Below are positions 6,339-14,119 of a stretch of 25,280 nt of DNA, piece by piece. Within the stretch, counting starts at the first letter, position 1. Every line of letters begins with the position of its first letter. Made by a program: the position numbers and the translations under genes. The notes beneath the pieces were generated by a model. That model did not search any database, was not told where the DNA came from, and worked only from the letters and a program-made list of their open reading frames with translations. Source of the stretch: an uncultured Senegalimassilia sp. (GTDB lineage Bacteria; Actinomycetota; Coriobacteriia; Coriobacteriales; Eggerthellaceae); assembly GCA_934661765.1 (NCBI GenBank), contig CAKUJT010000028.1, positions 1 through 25,280 of the forward strand. Direction: 5' to 3'.

Positions 6339-7229
6339 TTATCCGAGCACCGTCGTCCCCACCGCCAGCCATATGGACAAAAAAGGCGCCATGGGGATGC
6401 CGTCACGACGTCCAAGCCGATGCGTCAGCATCCCGGCGATCGAGAACGCGCACGCTGATACATAGCAAGCCGCCGCGCCCAGAAGCGTCGCGGGACCGCA
6501 CGCGAAGGCGAGCGCCGTCATGCAGCGGATGTCGCCGAAGCCCACCGATCCGCCGCTTTTTCGCGCAACGCGGTTCGCCGTCCAGCACACCGCCAGAACC
6601 GCCGCCGCGGCAACAGCGCCTTCCGCGATGCCGATGGACCCATGGCGAAGAAGCTGATAAGCGCCTCCTGCGACCAGCAACGCCGCACAGCACTCAAGCG
6701 GGATCATCCTTGCCCGCAGGTCGCACACAACTCCCGACGCCATGACCACGCCGCATATGCACAACAGGCCGCCTTGGTGCCACGGGACGCCGAACAGCGG
6801 TTGCGCCGCGAACCACAGCGCCATGGCTGCGGCAAGCACCGCCCGCTGCCATACCCGCGGGGAGAACGAGCAGCGCCGTTGCTGCTCGACCTCGCTTCGC
6901 GTTGAGGCGCCCTTTCCAACATCGATGCCCGCCTCCCGAAGCGCTTCGGCGCGCTCGTGCGTGAGCGCCCCCTTCAAAGCCTGGGAGCGGCAATCCGCAA
7001 GCCAGACGCCCACGGCGCCGGCCGTTCCCTTCTCGTTTTGACGGGGAAGCCGGCCGGGACAGGCGTCGCGATAATGCGCAAAATCATCCAAACAGCGATA
7101 CCACCAGGTATAAGAGCGCCAATATGCCCTGCTCAGCAGCATGTCGGCTATTCGGGGGATCGCGAACGCCCCCGCTACGGCCCCGACGGCCGCGCATAAG
7201 GCCAATACAGCCAGCGCATACCCCGTCAT
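6339..7229 (-). CDS. tadV: Prepilin peptidase of the Tad system (CpaA/TadV, A24 family)
   Basis: The protein has 296 residues. It carries the two aspartates of A24 aspartic peptidases: D170 in VVCDLRARMIP and D233 in GFGDIR, the latter matching the family's GxGD motif. The usual C-terminal IPMAPFL segment is present (about 278-284), and several membrane helices fill the region after residue 125. It should cleave the leader peptides of Flp and TadE-type prepilins at the inner face of the membrane. An extra hydrophilic region of about 90 residues lies between the first helix and the peptidase core, longer than in minimal TadV proteins. ATG 7229 overlaps the zinc-ribbon stop (ATGA). Confidence 0.9.
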   Translation of the reverse strand: MTGYALAVLALCAAVGAVAGAFAIPRIADMLLSRAYWRSYTWWYRCLDDFAHYRDACPGRLPRQNEKGTAGAVGVWLADCRSQALKGALTHERAEALREAGIDVGKGASTRSEVEQQRRCSFSPRVWQRAVLAAAMALWFAAQPLFGVPWHQGGLLCICGVVMASGVVCDLRARMIPLECCAALLVAGGAYQLLRHGSIGIAEGAVAAAAVLAVCWTANRVARKSGGSVGFGDIRCMTALAFACGPATLLGAAACYVSACAFSIAGMLTHRLGRRDGIPMAPFLSIWLAVGTTVLG

Positions 7230-7840
7230 GCGCTTACCGCCTGCAATTCGGCAGCATGACGCGGATGGGTCGATCTTGCCTGCTCAGCCCCTTGCCCGGC
7301 CGATGCTCCTCGCTGCACATCGGCCGGGCGGGCGCCGACCGATCCCCGTATCGGCCTACCTCGGCGCAACAGCTGGCAAGCGGTGGCCTGAGCCGCCTGA
7401 CGAGCCGCATCGTCCTCCGCAGCCGCGTTCGCTTCCGCAGCCCCTACCAGCTCGATGCGTACCACGATGTCGGCACCGCCGGCGGAAACGCTCACGTTCC
7501 TGGCGATGACAGGAGCGCTCCCGCAGGATCCCCCGTCCAGGCACTGCTCGATTCCGGAAACGCCGTCATCGGGCAGCGGCTGCTGCAACCGCTCTGCCGA
7601 GCGTCCTTTCATCAAAGCCGCCTGCCGTGCCTCGGCCCAAGGGGCCGCGTTCGCGCCAGGATTCGGCGCCTGGGCACGCATCTGCGCTTCCTGGGGCAGC
7701 GTTTTGACCGCCCCTCCCTTATGCGCGTTACCTGGCATCGACGCAGCCGCCGGCTCTTTGCCGCTGAACCGATGCATGCAGCCGTAGCAGACCTCGGCGT
7801 CGTCGAACGCCCTTGCGTGGCAAACCGGGCATACCCTCAT
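7226..7840 (-). CDS. Zinc-ribbon protein of unknown function
   Basis: The protein has 204 residues. The N-terminus has two CxxC knuckles, C4-P-V-C7 and C18-Y-G-C21, a typical zinc ribbon. A Pro/Ala/Gln-rich linker follows, then a small domain with VSVSAGGADIVVRIELVG. There is no membrane helix, so it is probably cytoplasmic. ATG 7840 overlaps the DUF192 stop (ATGA), which ties it to the Tad operon. I do not recognise the C-terminal part. Confidence 0.7.
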   Translation of the reverse strand: MRVCPVCHARAFDDAEVCYGCMHRFSGKEPAAASMPGNAHKGGAVKTLPQEAQMRAQAPNPGANAAPWAEARQAALMKGRSAERLQQPLPDDGVSGIEQCLDGGSCGSAPVIARNVSVSAGGADIVVRIELVGAAEANAAAEDDAARQAAQATACQLLRRGRPIRGSVGARPADVQRGASAGQGAEQARSTHPRHAAELQAVSA

Positions 7841-8163
7841 TTCCCCGTACCATCCTTTCTCGTCATCCCCACATGCTCACCCGCCGAAAACCAGGGCGGG
7901 TCGTTCACGGAGAACCGCTCCAAAACAGCCGCCGCTTTACGGCATCTGATACGCCTGCGCGGCCCAACGGCCCGATACGACTCCAGCACCTGCCCCTGTT
8001 CGTCCAGAAACGCGATATCGATCAGCTCGGCCATGCCGAAGGTGTGAACGTCGTTGCACGGCGCCAGCATGACGACGCCTTTCGAACGCTTCGCCCCCAG
8101 CAAGCCGCGCACGCGCGCCCCGAAGCCGACCGCCAACTTCACCGACGCGTCCTCGCCCTTCAC
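7837..8163 (-). CDS. DUF192 family protein
   Basis: The protein has 108 residues, close to the usual size of the family. RVRGLLGAKRSKGVVMLAPCNDVHTFGM followed by ELIDIAFLDEQGQVL matches the DUF192 pattern (RGLM, then a central H-x-F-x-M, then LDIAFID). The fold is a small beta-barrel of unknown biochemical role; such genes recur beside TadE genes in actinobacteria. GTG 8163 is chosen because AAGGAGG stands seven bases upstream and the codon shares one base with the TAG of the preceding gene. No signal peptide is seen with this start. Confidence 0.8.
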   Translation of the reverse strand: MKGEDASVKLAVGFGARVRGLLGAKRSKGVVMLAPCNDVHTFGMAELIDIAFLDEQGQVLESYRAVGPRRRIRCRKAAAVLERFSVNDPPWFSAGEHVGMTRKDGTGK

Positions 8164-8723
8164 TAACGCACCTCCTTCCCGTATTCGGACCACTGCACGA
8201 CGATGCTCGTCCCTTGCGGCATCTGCACGCACTGCACGAACGCCCAGCGGCAGGCGCCGCAGTCCTTCGAAAACGTCGCGCACGAGCCCTCCCCTGCCGC
8301 AGTCATGCTCCATCCACCGCTCTCAAGCGCATCCTGCACCTCCCGCAGCGCATCGAAAGCGCTGCCCGCATGCTCGAATCCCACCAGGTGCGACCCGGCA
8401 TCGCAGCGCAGCCCGCGCTTGCCCGCCACCGGCAACAGCTCGTCCCTGAACGTCTCGGGGATATCCGATGGCGAGCAGGAAAAGCCGTCATCGACCCTCC
8501 CCATGACCGCATCGAAGCCGGCAAGGGAAGCCGACTCGGACGCCGTCCGCCATGCCGCCTGGGCTTGCGCGCCGCCGGCACCGGCAAGAAGCACGATCCC
8601 CGCGGCCACGATGAGTACCGCACGGACAGACCGCGCCCGCGCACGACCGCCGCGCCCTGCGCGCGCCGACCGTCTTGCCGCCCGATCGCCGCCGCACGCC
8701 GCATACCCACGGCCGCCGCTCAC
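8163..8723 (-). CDS. Membrane-anchored hypothetical protein with six cysteines
   Basis: The protein has 186 residues. An Arg/Gly-rich cytoplasmic start of about 33 residues is followed by a membrane anchor or signal (RAVLIVAAGIVLLAGAGG). The exported domain has cysteines in FSCSP, LRCDAG, GSCATF, KDCGAC and VQCVQ, which could form disulfides. The GTG start at 8723 overlaps the TGA of the upstream TadE gene (GTGA). The position within the pilus array suggests a pilus-associated role, but no family is recognised. Confidence 0.65.
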   Translation of the reverse strand: MSGGRGYAACGGDRAARRSARAGRGGRARARSVRAVLIVAAGIVLLAGAGGAQAQAAWRTASESASLAGFDAVMGRVDDGFSCSPSDIPETFRDELLPVAGKRGLRCDAGSHLVGFEHAGSAFDALREVQDALESGGWSMTAAGEGSCATFSKDCGACRWAFVQCVQMPQGTSIVVQWSEYGKEVR

Positions 8724-9163
8724 AACAGCACCCCGGGCTTATAGCAATCCACCACCAGCTCCTCGGTATGCGACAGCTTCGGCAGCGCCACTCCCATCAC
8801 CTCCGACTTCAACCCCAGACCGAACAACGTGGGCATGTACTCGAGCGTGGCCGAAAACGATGTATGCCCCGCTGAGACGCCATGCGCCGAAACGCTTACC
8901 GAGACGTTTTCCGCATCCAGCCGCTCATCGATTGCCCGCTCGATGAGCGCGCAGGTATCGCCCACGCCCTGCCCGTACGCCGGCGAAGCGGCATAGACCC
9001 GGACCGAATCGCGGAAATCGTCATCGAATGCCGCGCACCAGCCGAAAAATGCCAGGGCATTGACCGAGATGGCCGCCACCGCCAAAAGCACGGGCAGCGC
9101 CGCCACGAACTCCACCGTCATCTGCCCCGACGACCTGCCGACGGCGCATATTCGATCGACCAT
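8720..9163 (-). CDS. TadE-like pseudopilin
   Basis: The protein has 147 residues. SSGQMTVEFVAALPVLLAVAAISV is a canonical TadE start: a glycine, then M-T-V-E-F, and a hydrophobic helix. The exported part is short, with two late cysteine-containing segments. ATG 9163 shares a base with the TGA of tadG1 (TGATG), so translation is probably coupled; ATG 9172 would add three residues. It probably acts as a minor pilin processed by the peptidase encoded at 6339-7229. Confidence 0.8.
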   Translation of the reverse strand: MVDRICAVGRSSGQMTVEFVAALPVLLAVAAISVNALAFFGWCAAFDDDFRDSVRVYAASPAYGQGVGDTCALIERAIDERLDAENVSVSVSAHGVSAGHTSFSATLEYMPTLFGLGLKSEVMGVALPKLSHTEELVVDCYKPGVLL

Positions 9164-11292
9164 CAATCCCATTGCCTCAATCCCGTCACGCTCGCATACA
9201 CGGACAGAAGCTTGTCCGCCGCAGCTCCGATGGCATCCGAGGCGAGTCCTTTCACTGCTGGAGGCAGCGCCACTGTTACGGGCACCTGGGCGCCGCCTAT
9301 GCTGATAGTCGCCACTTCCACCGAATCGCCCCAGGCGTCGAAGCGCTGCAGCACGTCCCTGCGAACCGCGCCCACTACCGACGAGAACACGTCGTTGGAC
9401 ATGAGCGGATGCTCGACCGCCTGCCGCTTCACCTCGAGCAAGCGAGCGCAAAACGCCCCATCGCCGGCCTGCGCGACATGCGCCGTGTTCACCGTCGCCG
9501 GGCGCAACGCATCCAGGTTCGCCGGCTGAAGCCCTGCAGTGCGAAACGCATCCGAAAGCGCATCGGCAGCCCAATCCCCCAATCCAGAGGCGCTCACAAG
9601 GGGCAAGCCTCCCAAGCCCTCGCGGACAGCCGTATCCAGCGCCGACTGCCCATCGGCATAGGCGCTCAGCGCCCCCGACCAAACGCCCGCTGCAGCGCCC
9701 AACACGCCCGCAAGCGCCGAATCCGATGCAAGACCATCGGTCAAAGAGGCGATGACGCTTCGCCCCTCGCCGGACGGATCGGCCACCAGCGTCGCCGCCG
9801 ATATCGCCACACGGCACCCCAGCTGGCCGCTGGCCTGCACAAACGCGGATTCGAACCCCTTATCGGGGGCATCGGGGCCCGTATTCACCGCAAGGCAGAC
9901 CACTCCCTTGCCCCCGGGCGGGTCCGCATCGATGCGGAACGACCCCACGCTCGAACACGCGTCGCGCAGCTGCTCGAGCAGCTTGGATACGCGGCTTTTC
10001 GCCTCCCGCTTCGCCGGGGCGCCCTCCTCAAGGGCCTTTTGGTATTCCTCGGCGGCAAGCGCCACCTGCTCGTAGTGATGTTCGAAGCCGTTTCCTATCG
10101 ACGTGGAGGCGGCCGCCACCTTGCCCAAGCTTGCCGCCGTGAAGCCGCATTCGGAGCACGCCTCCCATGCGCCCGCCTCCATATCGCGAAGGGAGGCCCG
10201 CGACTCAGACCCCGCCGCCTTCGGGCAACCATCCCACGCGTGCAAGGTCGGGGAACCATCCGTCACGCTGACCGGGTACACCGCCTGCGCGAACAGCTCG
10301 GTCTCCCGCATCTGCGCGGTATTGGCGGGCAGATGCGGGAACAAGGCCTCGAACGAATCGCCCTCCCGGACGTATCCGCGCGCCACCTCCTTCGCGGCAT
10401 AGGCGTAAAAACGCTTGCGCAGCGCCGATTGGGCCTGGGCCTGAACGCTGCCGTCATCGGGGCGTTCGACCGCCAAGCGCGCCGGGTAATACGCCTGCGC
10501 CCTGCGAAGCGCCACGGAAAACGACCAGGCGTCCACGCTTGAGTACACCGGGTTTTGCGCGCCCGTCATATGCGCCAGGGTTTCGGCGCGCTCGGCCATG
10601 CACCAACCGGGACGGGCACCGCAGTCGTGATCGAAAGCTCGCTGCTTGGCGTCTTGGGCCCGCAAGGCCGCCTCCTCGGCCCGCCGCGCCAGCTCCTTGA
10701 CCTCCTCGGCCTGGCCGATCGCATCTTCTCGAGCCTGCTTGGCGCGTGCATCTTCCTGCGGCACCCGGATATCCTCGGCGGAATCGGGCACCAACAAGGC
10801 AAGCGCCGTGTAGTCGGACCCGTTCGAGCCGTTTCCCTGCGCAACCGACGCCGCGCTGGCCGCCGCCAAAAACGGAAGGGCCTTCTGAACGCGCGTCAAG
10901 CCCTCGGAAGCAGTCCTCGAGAACGAGTCTCGGGCATCGGCCACGCGCGCGCCGGCTTCGAGCAGCTTGGCGCCCACGCCTTGCCCGCCGGGAACGCAAC
11001 ACGCGACGATCCCCAAACCCGTTGACGCCAAGCTGATCAAGGACAGGGACAGAGCCACGGAATCGCACACGCGCACCGCCACCATGAACTCCGCGACCAC
11101 GTTGCCCGCCGCAAGCGCGCCGGCATCGGCCACGGACTGCACGCGCGATGACACGGATTGGATCCGGTACACCTGGGCCGACGAGAAGATCATCGACAGC
11201 GCCAGCAGAAGCGACACCACCATACCGACCGTGGTCATCCCGTCCTCGTCCCACAGGGAAAACGCCTGCGCCATCCTGCGAGGCATGCTCAT
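9163..11292 (-). CDS. Giant TadG-like pilus protein
   Basis: The protein has 709 residues. After a short basic N-terminus, EDGMTTVGMVVSLLLALSMIFSSAQVYRIQ forms the membrane helix. VQSVADAGALAAGNVVAEF follows, the hallmark opening of TadG-like proteins. The rest is predicted extracytoplasmic. It includes a helical, charged segment at about residues 175-225 (KQAREDAIGQAEEVKELARR) that looks like coiled coil, a cysteine-containing middle (ACSECGF, DGCPKAAG, ARPGWCMAE) and Ala/Ser-rich ends. It lacks a visible von Willebrand domain and is far larger than the TadG-like protein at 4412-4999. ATG 11292 overlaps the previous stop (ATGA), with AGGAG seven bases upstream. It could be a tip adhesin or stalk, but this is inference. 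Confidence 0.7.
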   Translation of the reverse strand: MSMPRRMAQAFSLWDEDGMTTVGMVVSLLLALSMIFSSAQVYRIQSVSSRVQSVADAGALAAGNVVAEFMVAVRVCDSVALSLSLISLASTGLGIVACCVPGGQGVGAKLLEAGARVADARDSFSRTASEGLTRVQKALPFLAAASAASVAQGNGSNGSDYTALALLVPDSAEDIRVPQEDARAKQAREDAIGQAEEVKELARRAEEAALRAQDAKQRAFDHDCGARPGWCMAERAETLAHMTGAQNPVYSSVDAWSFSVALRRAQAYYPARLAVERPDDGSVQAQAQSALRKRFYAYAAKEVARGYVREGDSFEALFPHLPANTAQMRETELFAQAVYPVSVTDGSPTLHAWDGCPKAAGSESRASLRDMEAGAWEACSECGFTAASLGKVAAASTSIGNGFEHHYEQVALAAEEYQKALEEGAPAKREAKSRVSKLLEQLRDACSSVGSFRIDADPPGGKGVVCLAVNTGPDAPDKGFESAFVQASGQLGCRVAISAATLVADPSGEGRSVIASLTDGLASDSALAGVLGAAAGVWSGALSAYADGQSALDTAVREGLGGLPLVSASGLGDWAADALSDAFRTAGLQPANLDALRPATVNTAHVAQAGDGAFCARLLEVKRQAVEHPLMSNDVFSSVVGAVRRDVLQRFDAWGDSVEVATISIGGAQVPVTVALPPAVKGLASDAIGAAADKLLSVYASVTGLRQWD

Positions 11293-11798
11293 AGCCAAGC
11301 TCCTATCCAAGCCTCAGGGTCAAGCCCCTGCGGGCTGCCCGCAACCCACTCGGGCTGCGTCGCCCGCTCGCAACGGGCCTTCACCGTCAACAGCCCATCG
11401 CCATCGGTCATACCGAGCAGCACGGCGCCCGCGTCCAAAAACGGCAGCGGCTTGACCTTGCCGGCAATCTCCACGCTCACTTTCTCCGAGCGCTCATCCC
11501 CTTGCACGGACACCTCCCAACTGCAACCTCCCCCGTGCACGTGAAAGCAGGGGACGGGCGGGATGGCGCCCAGCCTATGGTGGACGAACGCCTCCACGGC
11601 CTGCGACGAATCGCCGACGGCATCGGTCTTAACGGCGGCAAGCCTGCACGCATCGCTTGCCGCCGCCTGCATGACCATCCGGTCGTACAGGACCATGCCG
11701 GGCTGCAAGGACAGCAGCAGCACTGCGAACAGGACCGGGATGAGGAATGCAGCCTCCACGGTCGCCTGCCCGCGCTCGCCTGCGTGCAAAACGCCCAA
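11289..11798 (-). CDS. TadE-like pseudopilin with TTG start
   Basis: The protein has 169 residues. ERGQATVEAAFLIPVLFAVLLLSLQPGMVLYDRMVMQAAASDACR contains the TadE motif G-Q-A-T-V-E followed by a hydrophobic helix (about residues 15-32). TTG 11798 is used because it is the only frame-consistent start near the optimal AAGGAGG site, seven bases upstream. Cysteines in PCFHVHGGGC may form a disulfide in the exported part. It precedes the giant TadG with an ATGA overlap. Confidence 0.8.
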   Translation of the reverse strand: MGVLHAGERGQATVEAAFLIPVLFAVLLLSLQPGMVLYDRMVMQAAASDACRLAAVKTDAVGDSSQAVEAFVHHRLGAIPPVPCFHVHGGGCSWEVSVQGDERSEKVSVEIAGKVKPLPFLDAGAVLLGMTDGDGLLTVKARCERATQPEWVAGSPQGLDPEAWIGAWL

Positions 11799-11825
11799 TC
11801 CCTCACCTCCTTGCGAATCCGAAAG

Positions 11826-12062
11826 CTAGTACAGCACCGCGTCCGCCAGCGCCCCGGGCAGCGAGCCCGTCACGCAATGGGAGGCGCACGACAGCGCATG
11901 CTCCACGAACGTGCCCGCCGAAACGCTGCGCCAAAGCGCGCCTATCCCAAGCACGACCGACAGAAACGCCACGGTGACCAGCGCGAACTCGACCGTCGCC
12001 TGACCCGCGCAATCGCGCGCCGCGATCCGCCTACAGGCTGTTGATGCCGTCGGCGATCGCAT
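11826..12062 (-). CDS. Very small TadE-like pseudopilin
   Basis: The protein has only 78 residues. CAGQATVEFALVTVAFLSVVLGIGALW is the TadE N-terminal motif, followed by a short exported tail with two cysteines (SCASHC). ATG 12062 overlaps the flp gene by 32 bp in another frame and has AGGAG seven bases upstream. Its size is nearer to a pilin than to a full TadE, so it may be a minor pilin of the Flp type. Confidence 0.72.
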   Translation of the reverse strand: MRSPTASTACRRIAARDCAGQATVEFALVTVAFLSVVLGIGALWRSVSAGTFVEHALSCASHCVTGSLPGALADAVLY

Positions 12063-12246
12063 CCCACAGCTCCTGCAGCTTCGGCCGGAAAACCGTTATC
12101 GCGATGATGGCTATCACCACCAGCACGCCGACCAAGATCGCGTATTCGGTCGTTCCCTGCCCGTCCTCGCCGTGCCGAAGGCGGGCCACCTTGCACGCGG
12201 CCTTCGCCAGCGCTCGCCGATATGCATCCATAACCGCTCGAATCAT
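12031..12246 (-). CDS. flp: Flp major pilin
   Basis: The protein has 71 residues. A positively charged leader ends in EDGQGTTEYAILVGVLVVIAIIAI. The class IVb Flp signature G-x4-E-Y is intact (G, then QGTT, then EY), with cleavage expected directly after that glycine. The mature pilin of about 40 residues ends in a short amphipathic tail (LQELWDAIADGINSL). It is the predicted pilus subunit assembled by TadA/B/C. It lies immediately after tadC (two-base gap) rather than at the front of the operon, where flp usually stands. Confidence 0.92.
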   Translation of the reverse strand: MIRAVMDAYRRALAKAACKVARLRHGEDGQGTTEYAILVGVLVVIAIIAITVFRPKLQELWDAIADGINSL

Positions 12247-12248
12247 GC

Positions 12249-13172
12249 CTACATCCCTTCCATAAGCTCCAACAACACAGGTCCGAGCACCAAGAGCAGC
12301 ATGGCGGGAAGGATCAGCGTCCCCGTAGGGATCATCATCTTCACAGGCGCCTTGGCGACCCGCTCCTCCACCTGCGCCTTTCGCGATGCGCGCGCCTGTT
12401 CCGCCGACTGCTCCAGAACCTCGCCAAGCGAGGTGCCGAACCGCAGCGAGCGGATGATGGCCGACACCGTGCGCGAGAACAGCGGGTTATCGTACCCTTG
12501 CGCCAAAGCGCGCAAAGCGTCTTGACGGGTCGCAAGCCCCGCTTCCCACGACCTTTGCGCCGCGGCGCACTCGCGCGCCAGCCCGTCATCGAAATGCCCC
12601 GTGTAAAGCTGCAGGCTGCGGTCGAACGAAAGCCCGCTGCGCACGCCGAGCGCCACCACTTCCAACATCTCCGACATGCTGCGCTCCAGCGCGTGAGCGC
12701 GCTGGAGCCGGGCCCCGCGGACCGCGCGTCCCGGCGCGGTCGCGCCTGCGATACCGCCCGCCACGCAACCGGCTACCGCAAGCTCGTTCGACGCCGCACA
12801 GCCCAACAACGCCCCTGCCGCAGCACCCGCCGCGGCAAGGCGCGCTGCCCCCTCGCAACACGCCTGGGCCGACACCGTCCCGCCAAGACCGGCCTTGCCC
12901 ACCTGCTCCTCGAAGCGAGCATGCGCACCGCGCGCCGCGCCGACGGGCAGCACCGGGCGAGTAACCCGCAACGCCAATCGCCTGCTCAAACCCTCCAGAT
13001 ACGAAAGGCATGCGCTCTGCTGCGCACCGCCTTTCGCCCGCCCGCCATCGGGCGCGCGGGCCCTTGCCGCGCGGGCTCGGCGAACCGATTGCGCGCCCGC
13101 CCAGCCCATGCACGCGCCCGACGCCGCGCCTAGAACGGCAGCGATCGCGGGTAGCACCGCCGCATATGCCAT
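12249..13172 (-). CDS. tadC: TadC pilus platform protein
   Basis: The protein has 307 residues. The C-terminal half has the type II secretion F domain, including SMSEMLEVVALGVRSGLSFDRSL, RSLRFGTSLGEVLEQSAEQ and the KAPVKMMIPTGTLILPAMLLLVLG membrane segment typical of TadC. Two further hydrophobic stretches lie at about 5-25 and 110-150. TadC pairs with TadB as the membrane platform for the ATPase. ATG 13172 overlaps the TadB stop (TGATG), and GGAGGTG lies a few bases upstream. A longer open frame upstream is an alternative reading of tadB. Confidence 0.9.
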   Translation of the reverse strand: MAYAAVLPAIAAVLGAASGACMGWAGAQSVRRARAARARAPDGGRAKGGAQQSACLSYLEGLSRRLALRVTRPVLPVGAARGAHARFEEQVGKAGLGGTVSAQACCEGAARLAAAGAAAGALLGCAASNELAVAGCVAGGIAGATAPGRAVRGARLQRAHALERSMSEMLEVVALGVRSGLSFDRSLQLYTGHFDDGLARECAAAQRSWEAGLATRQDALRALAQGYDNPLFSRTVSAIIRSLRFGTSLGEVLEQSAEQARASRKAQVEERVAKAPVKMMIPTGTLILPAMLLLVLGPVLLELMEGM

Positions 13173-14119
13173 CACGACACCTCCACGTTCAACATGCGGC
13201 GTACCGCCAGCACGCCCGCAACCTCCATCGCGCACGCCAAGCCCAACAAGCCCAACCCCAGCGGGCTTTGCAGGAACGGATCCAGAAACCCTTTGCTCAC
13301 CAGCGAGAACACCGCGACCAAAGCGAACGGCATCACCGTGACCACGCGCGCCGACAGCCGCGCCTGGGCCGTCTGCACCCGCAACGCACGGCGCAGCGCC
13401 AGCTCCCCTTCGACCGTCTCGCGCGCCGCCTCGAGCACCGGGCGCATGCTGCCGCCCGCTTGGTGCTGCACGTCGAGCGCCACCGCCACGAAGGCAAGCT
13501 CCGACCTTTTCCCGCCCGCGCGCAGCGCCCCTAAGGCCTCGCTCGAGCCATGGCCCGTCTCGAGCAGATGGGCGCAAGCCGCGAACCTCTTCCCCAGCGG
13601 CCCCTTTATCTCGCCCGCCAGCTGCTGAAACGTCTGCAACAGCGAAAAGCCCGCCTGAAAGCACGAGCCCATGGCATGAAGCGCATCGGGCACCGCCTCG
13701 CGCAACGCCTCCTCCTGGCGGTCGCGCCACCCATGGATGCGCGTCACCGCCACGGCGCAGGCCAGAACCGCCACGGCGACGCCGGCGAACGGCGAGGCGG
13801 ACACCAGCCCCACGCAAGCCGCCAGCGCCGCTGCCGCCGCAACGGCAAGCGAGCACAGGCTCCGCGGCGTGCAAACCACCCCGCGGCCCTGCAGCGCCGC
13901 CTGGGCGTCGCCCGCAAGAGCGGCTACCTTGGGCACGGAAAGCAGGCGACGCGCAACCCCGTCGGCACAGCGCACGCCGTTGCGCGCAAGATGGCGCCCG
14001 ATCCCTCCTTCGCCCGCCCTACGGCGCCGGGTACGCCGCAACACGGCCTGCGCGCAGAGCGCACCGCCGAAGAACGCGGCTATGGCCGCTGCCGCCCCGA
14101 ACACGCCAGATGCTTCCAT
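13172..14119 (-). CDS. tadB: TadB pilus platform protein
   Basis: The protein has 315 residues. It has an N-terminal membrane helix (about 7-26), a hydrophobic pair at about 90-125 and a type II secretion F domain carrying EALREAVPDALHAMGSCFQAG and ALDVQHQAGGSMRPVLEA. Two C-terminal helices follow (VVTVMPFALVAVFSL and GLGLLGLACAMEVAGVLAV). TadB binds TadA and forms the platform with TadC. It starts inside the end of tadA (40 bp overlap), with GGAGG about seven bases before ATG 14119. Confidence 0.9.
   Translation of the reverse strand: MEASGVFGAAAAIAAFFGGALCAQAVLRRTRRRRAGEGGIGRHLARNGVRCADGVARRLLSVPKVAALAGDAQAALQGRGVVCTPRSLCSLAVAAAAALAACVGLVSASPFAGVAVAVLACAVAVTRIHGWRDRQEEALREAVPDALHAMGSCFQAGFSLLQTFQQLAGEIKGPLGKRFAACAHLLETGHGSSEALGALRAGGKRSELAFVAVALDVQHQAGGSMRPVLEAARETVEGELALRRALRVQTAQARLSARVVTVMPFALVAVFSLVSKGFLDPFLQSPLGLGLLGLACAMEVAGVLAVRRMLNVEVS

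Noticed and set aside
5342..6745. Long plus-strand open frame of 467 codons
   Set aside because: It is antisense to four Tad genes and the prepilin peptidase. Its Pro/Arg/Ser-rich content is typical of the opposite strand of GC-rich genes.
9172..10542. Plus-strand open frame of 456 codons
   Set aside because: Antisense to the giant TadG gene, arginine/histidine-rich, no motif.
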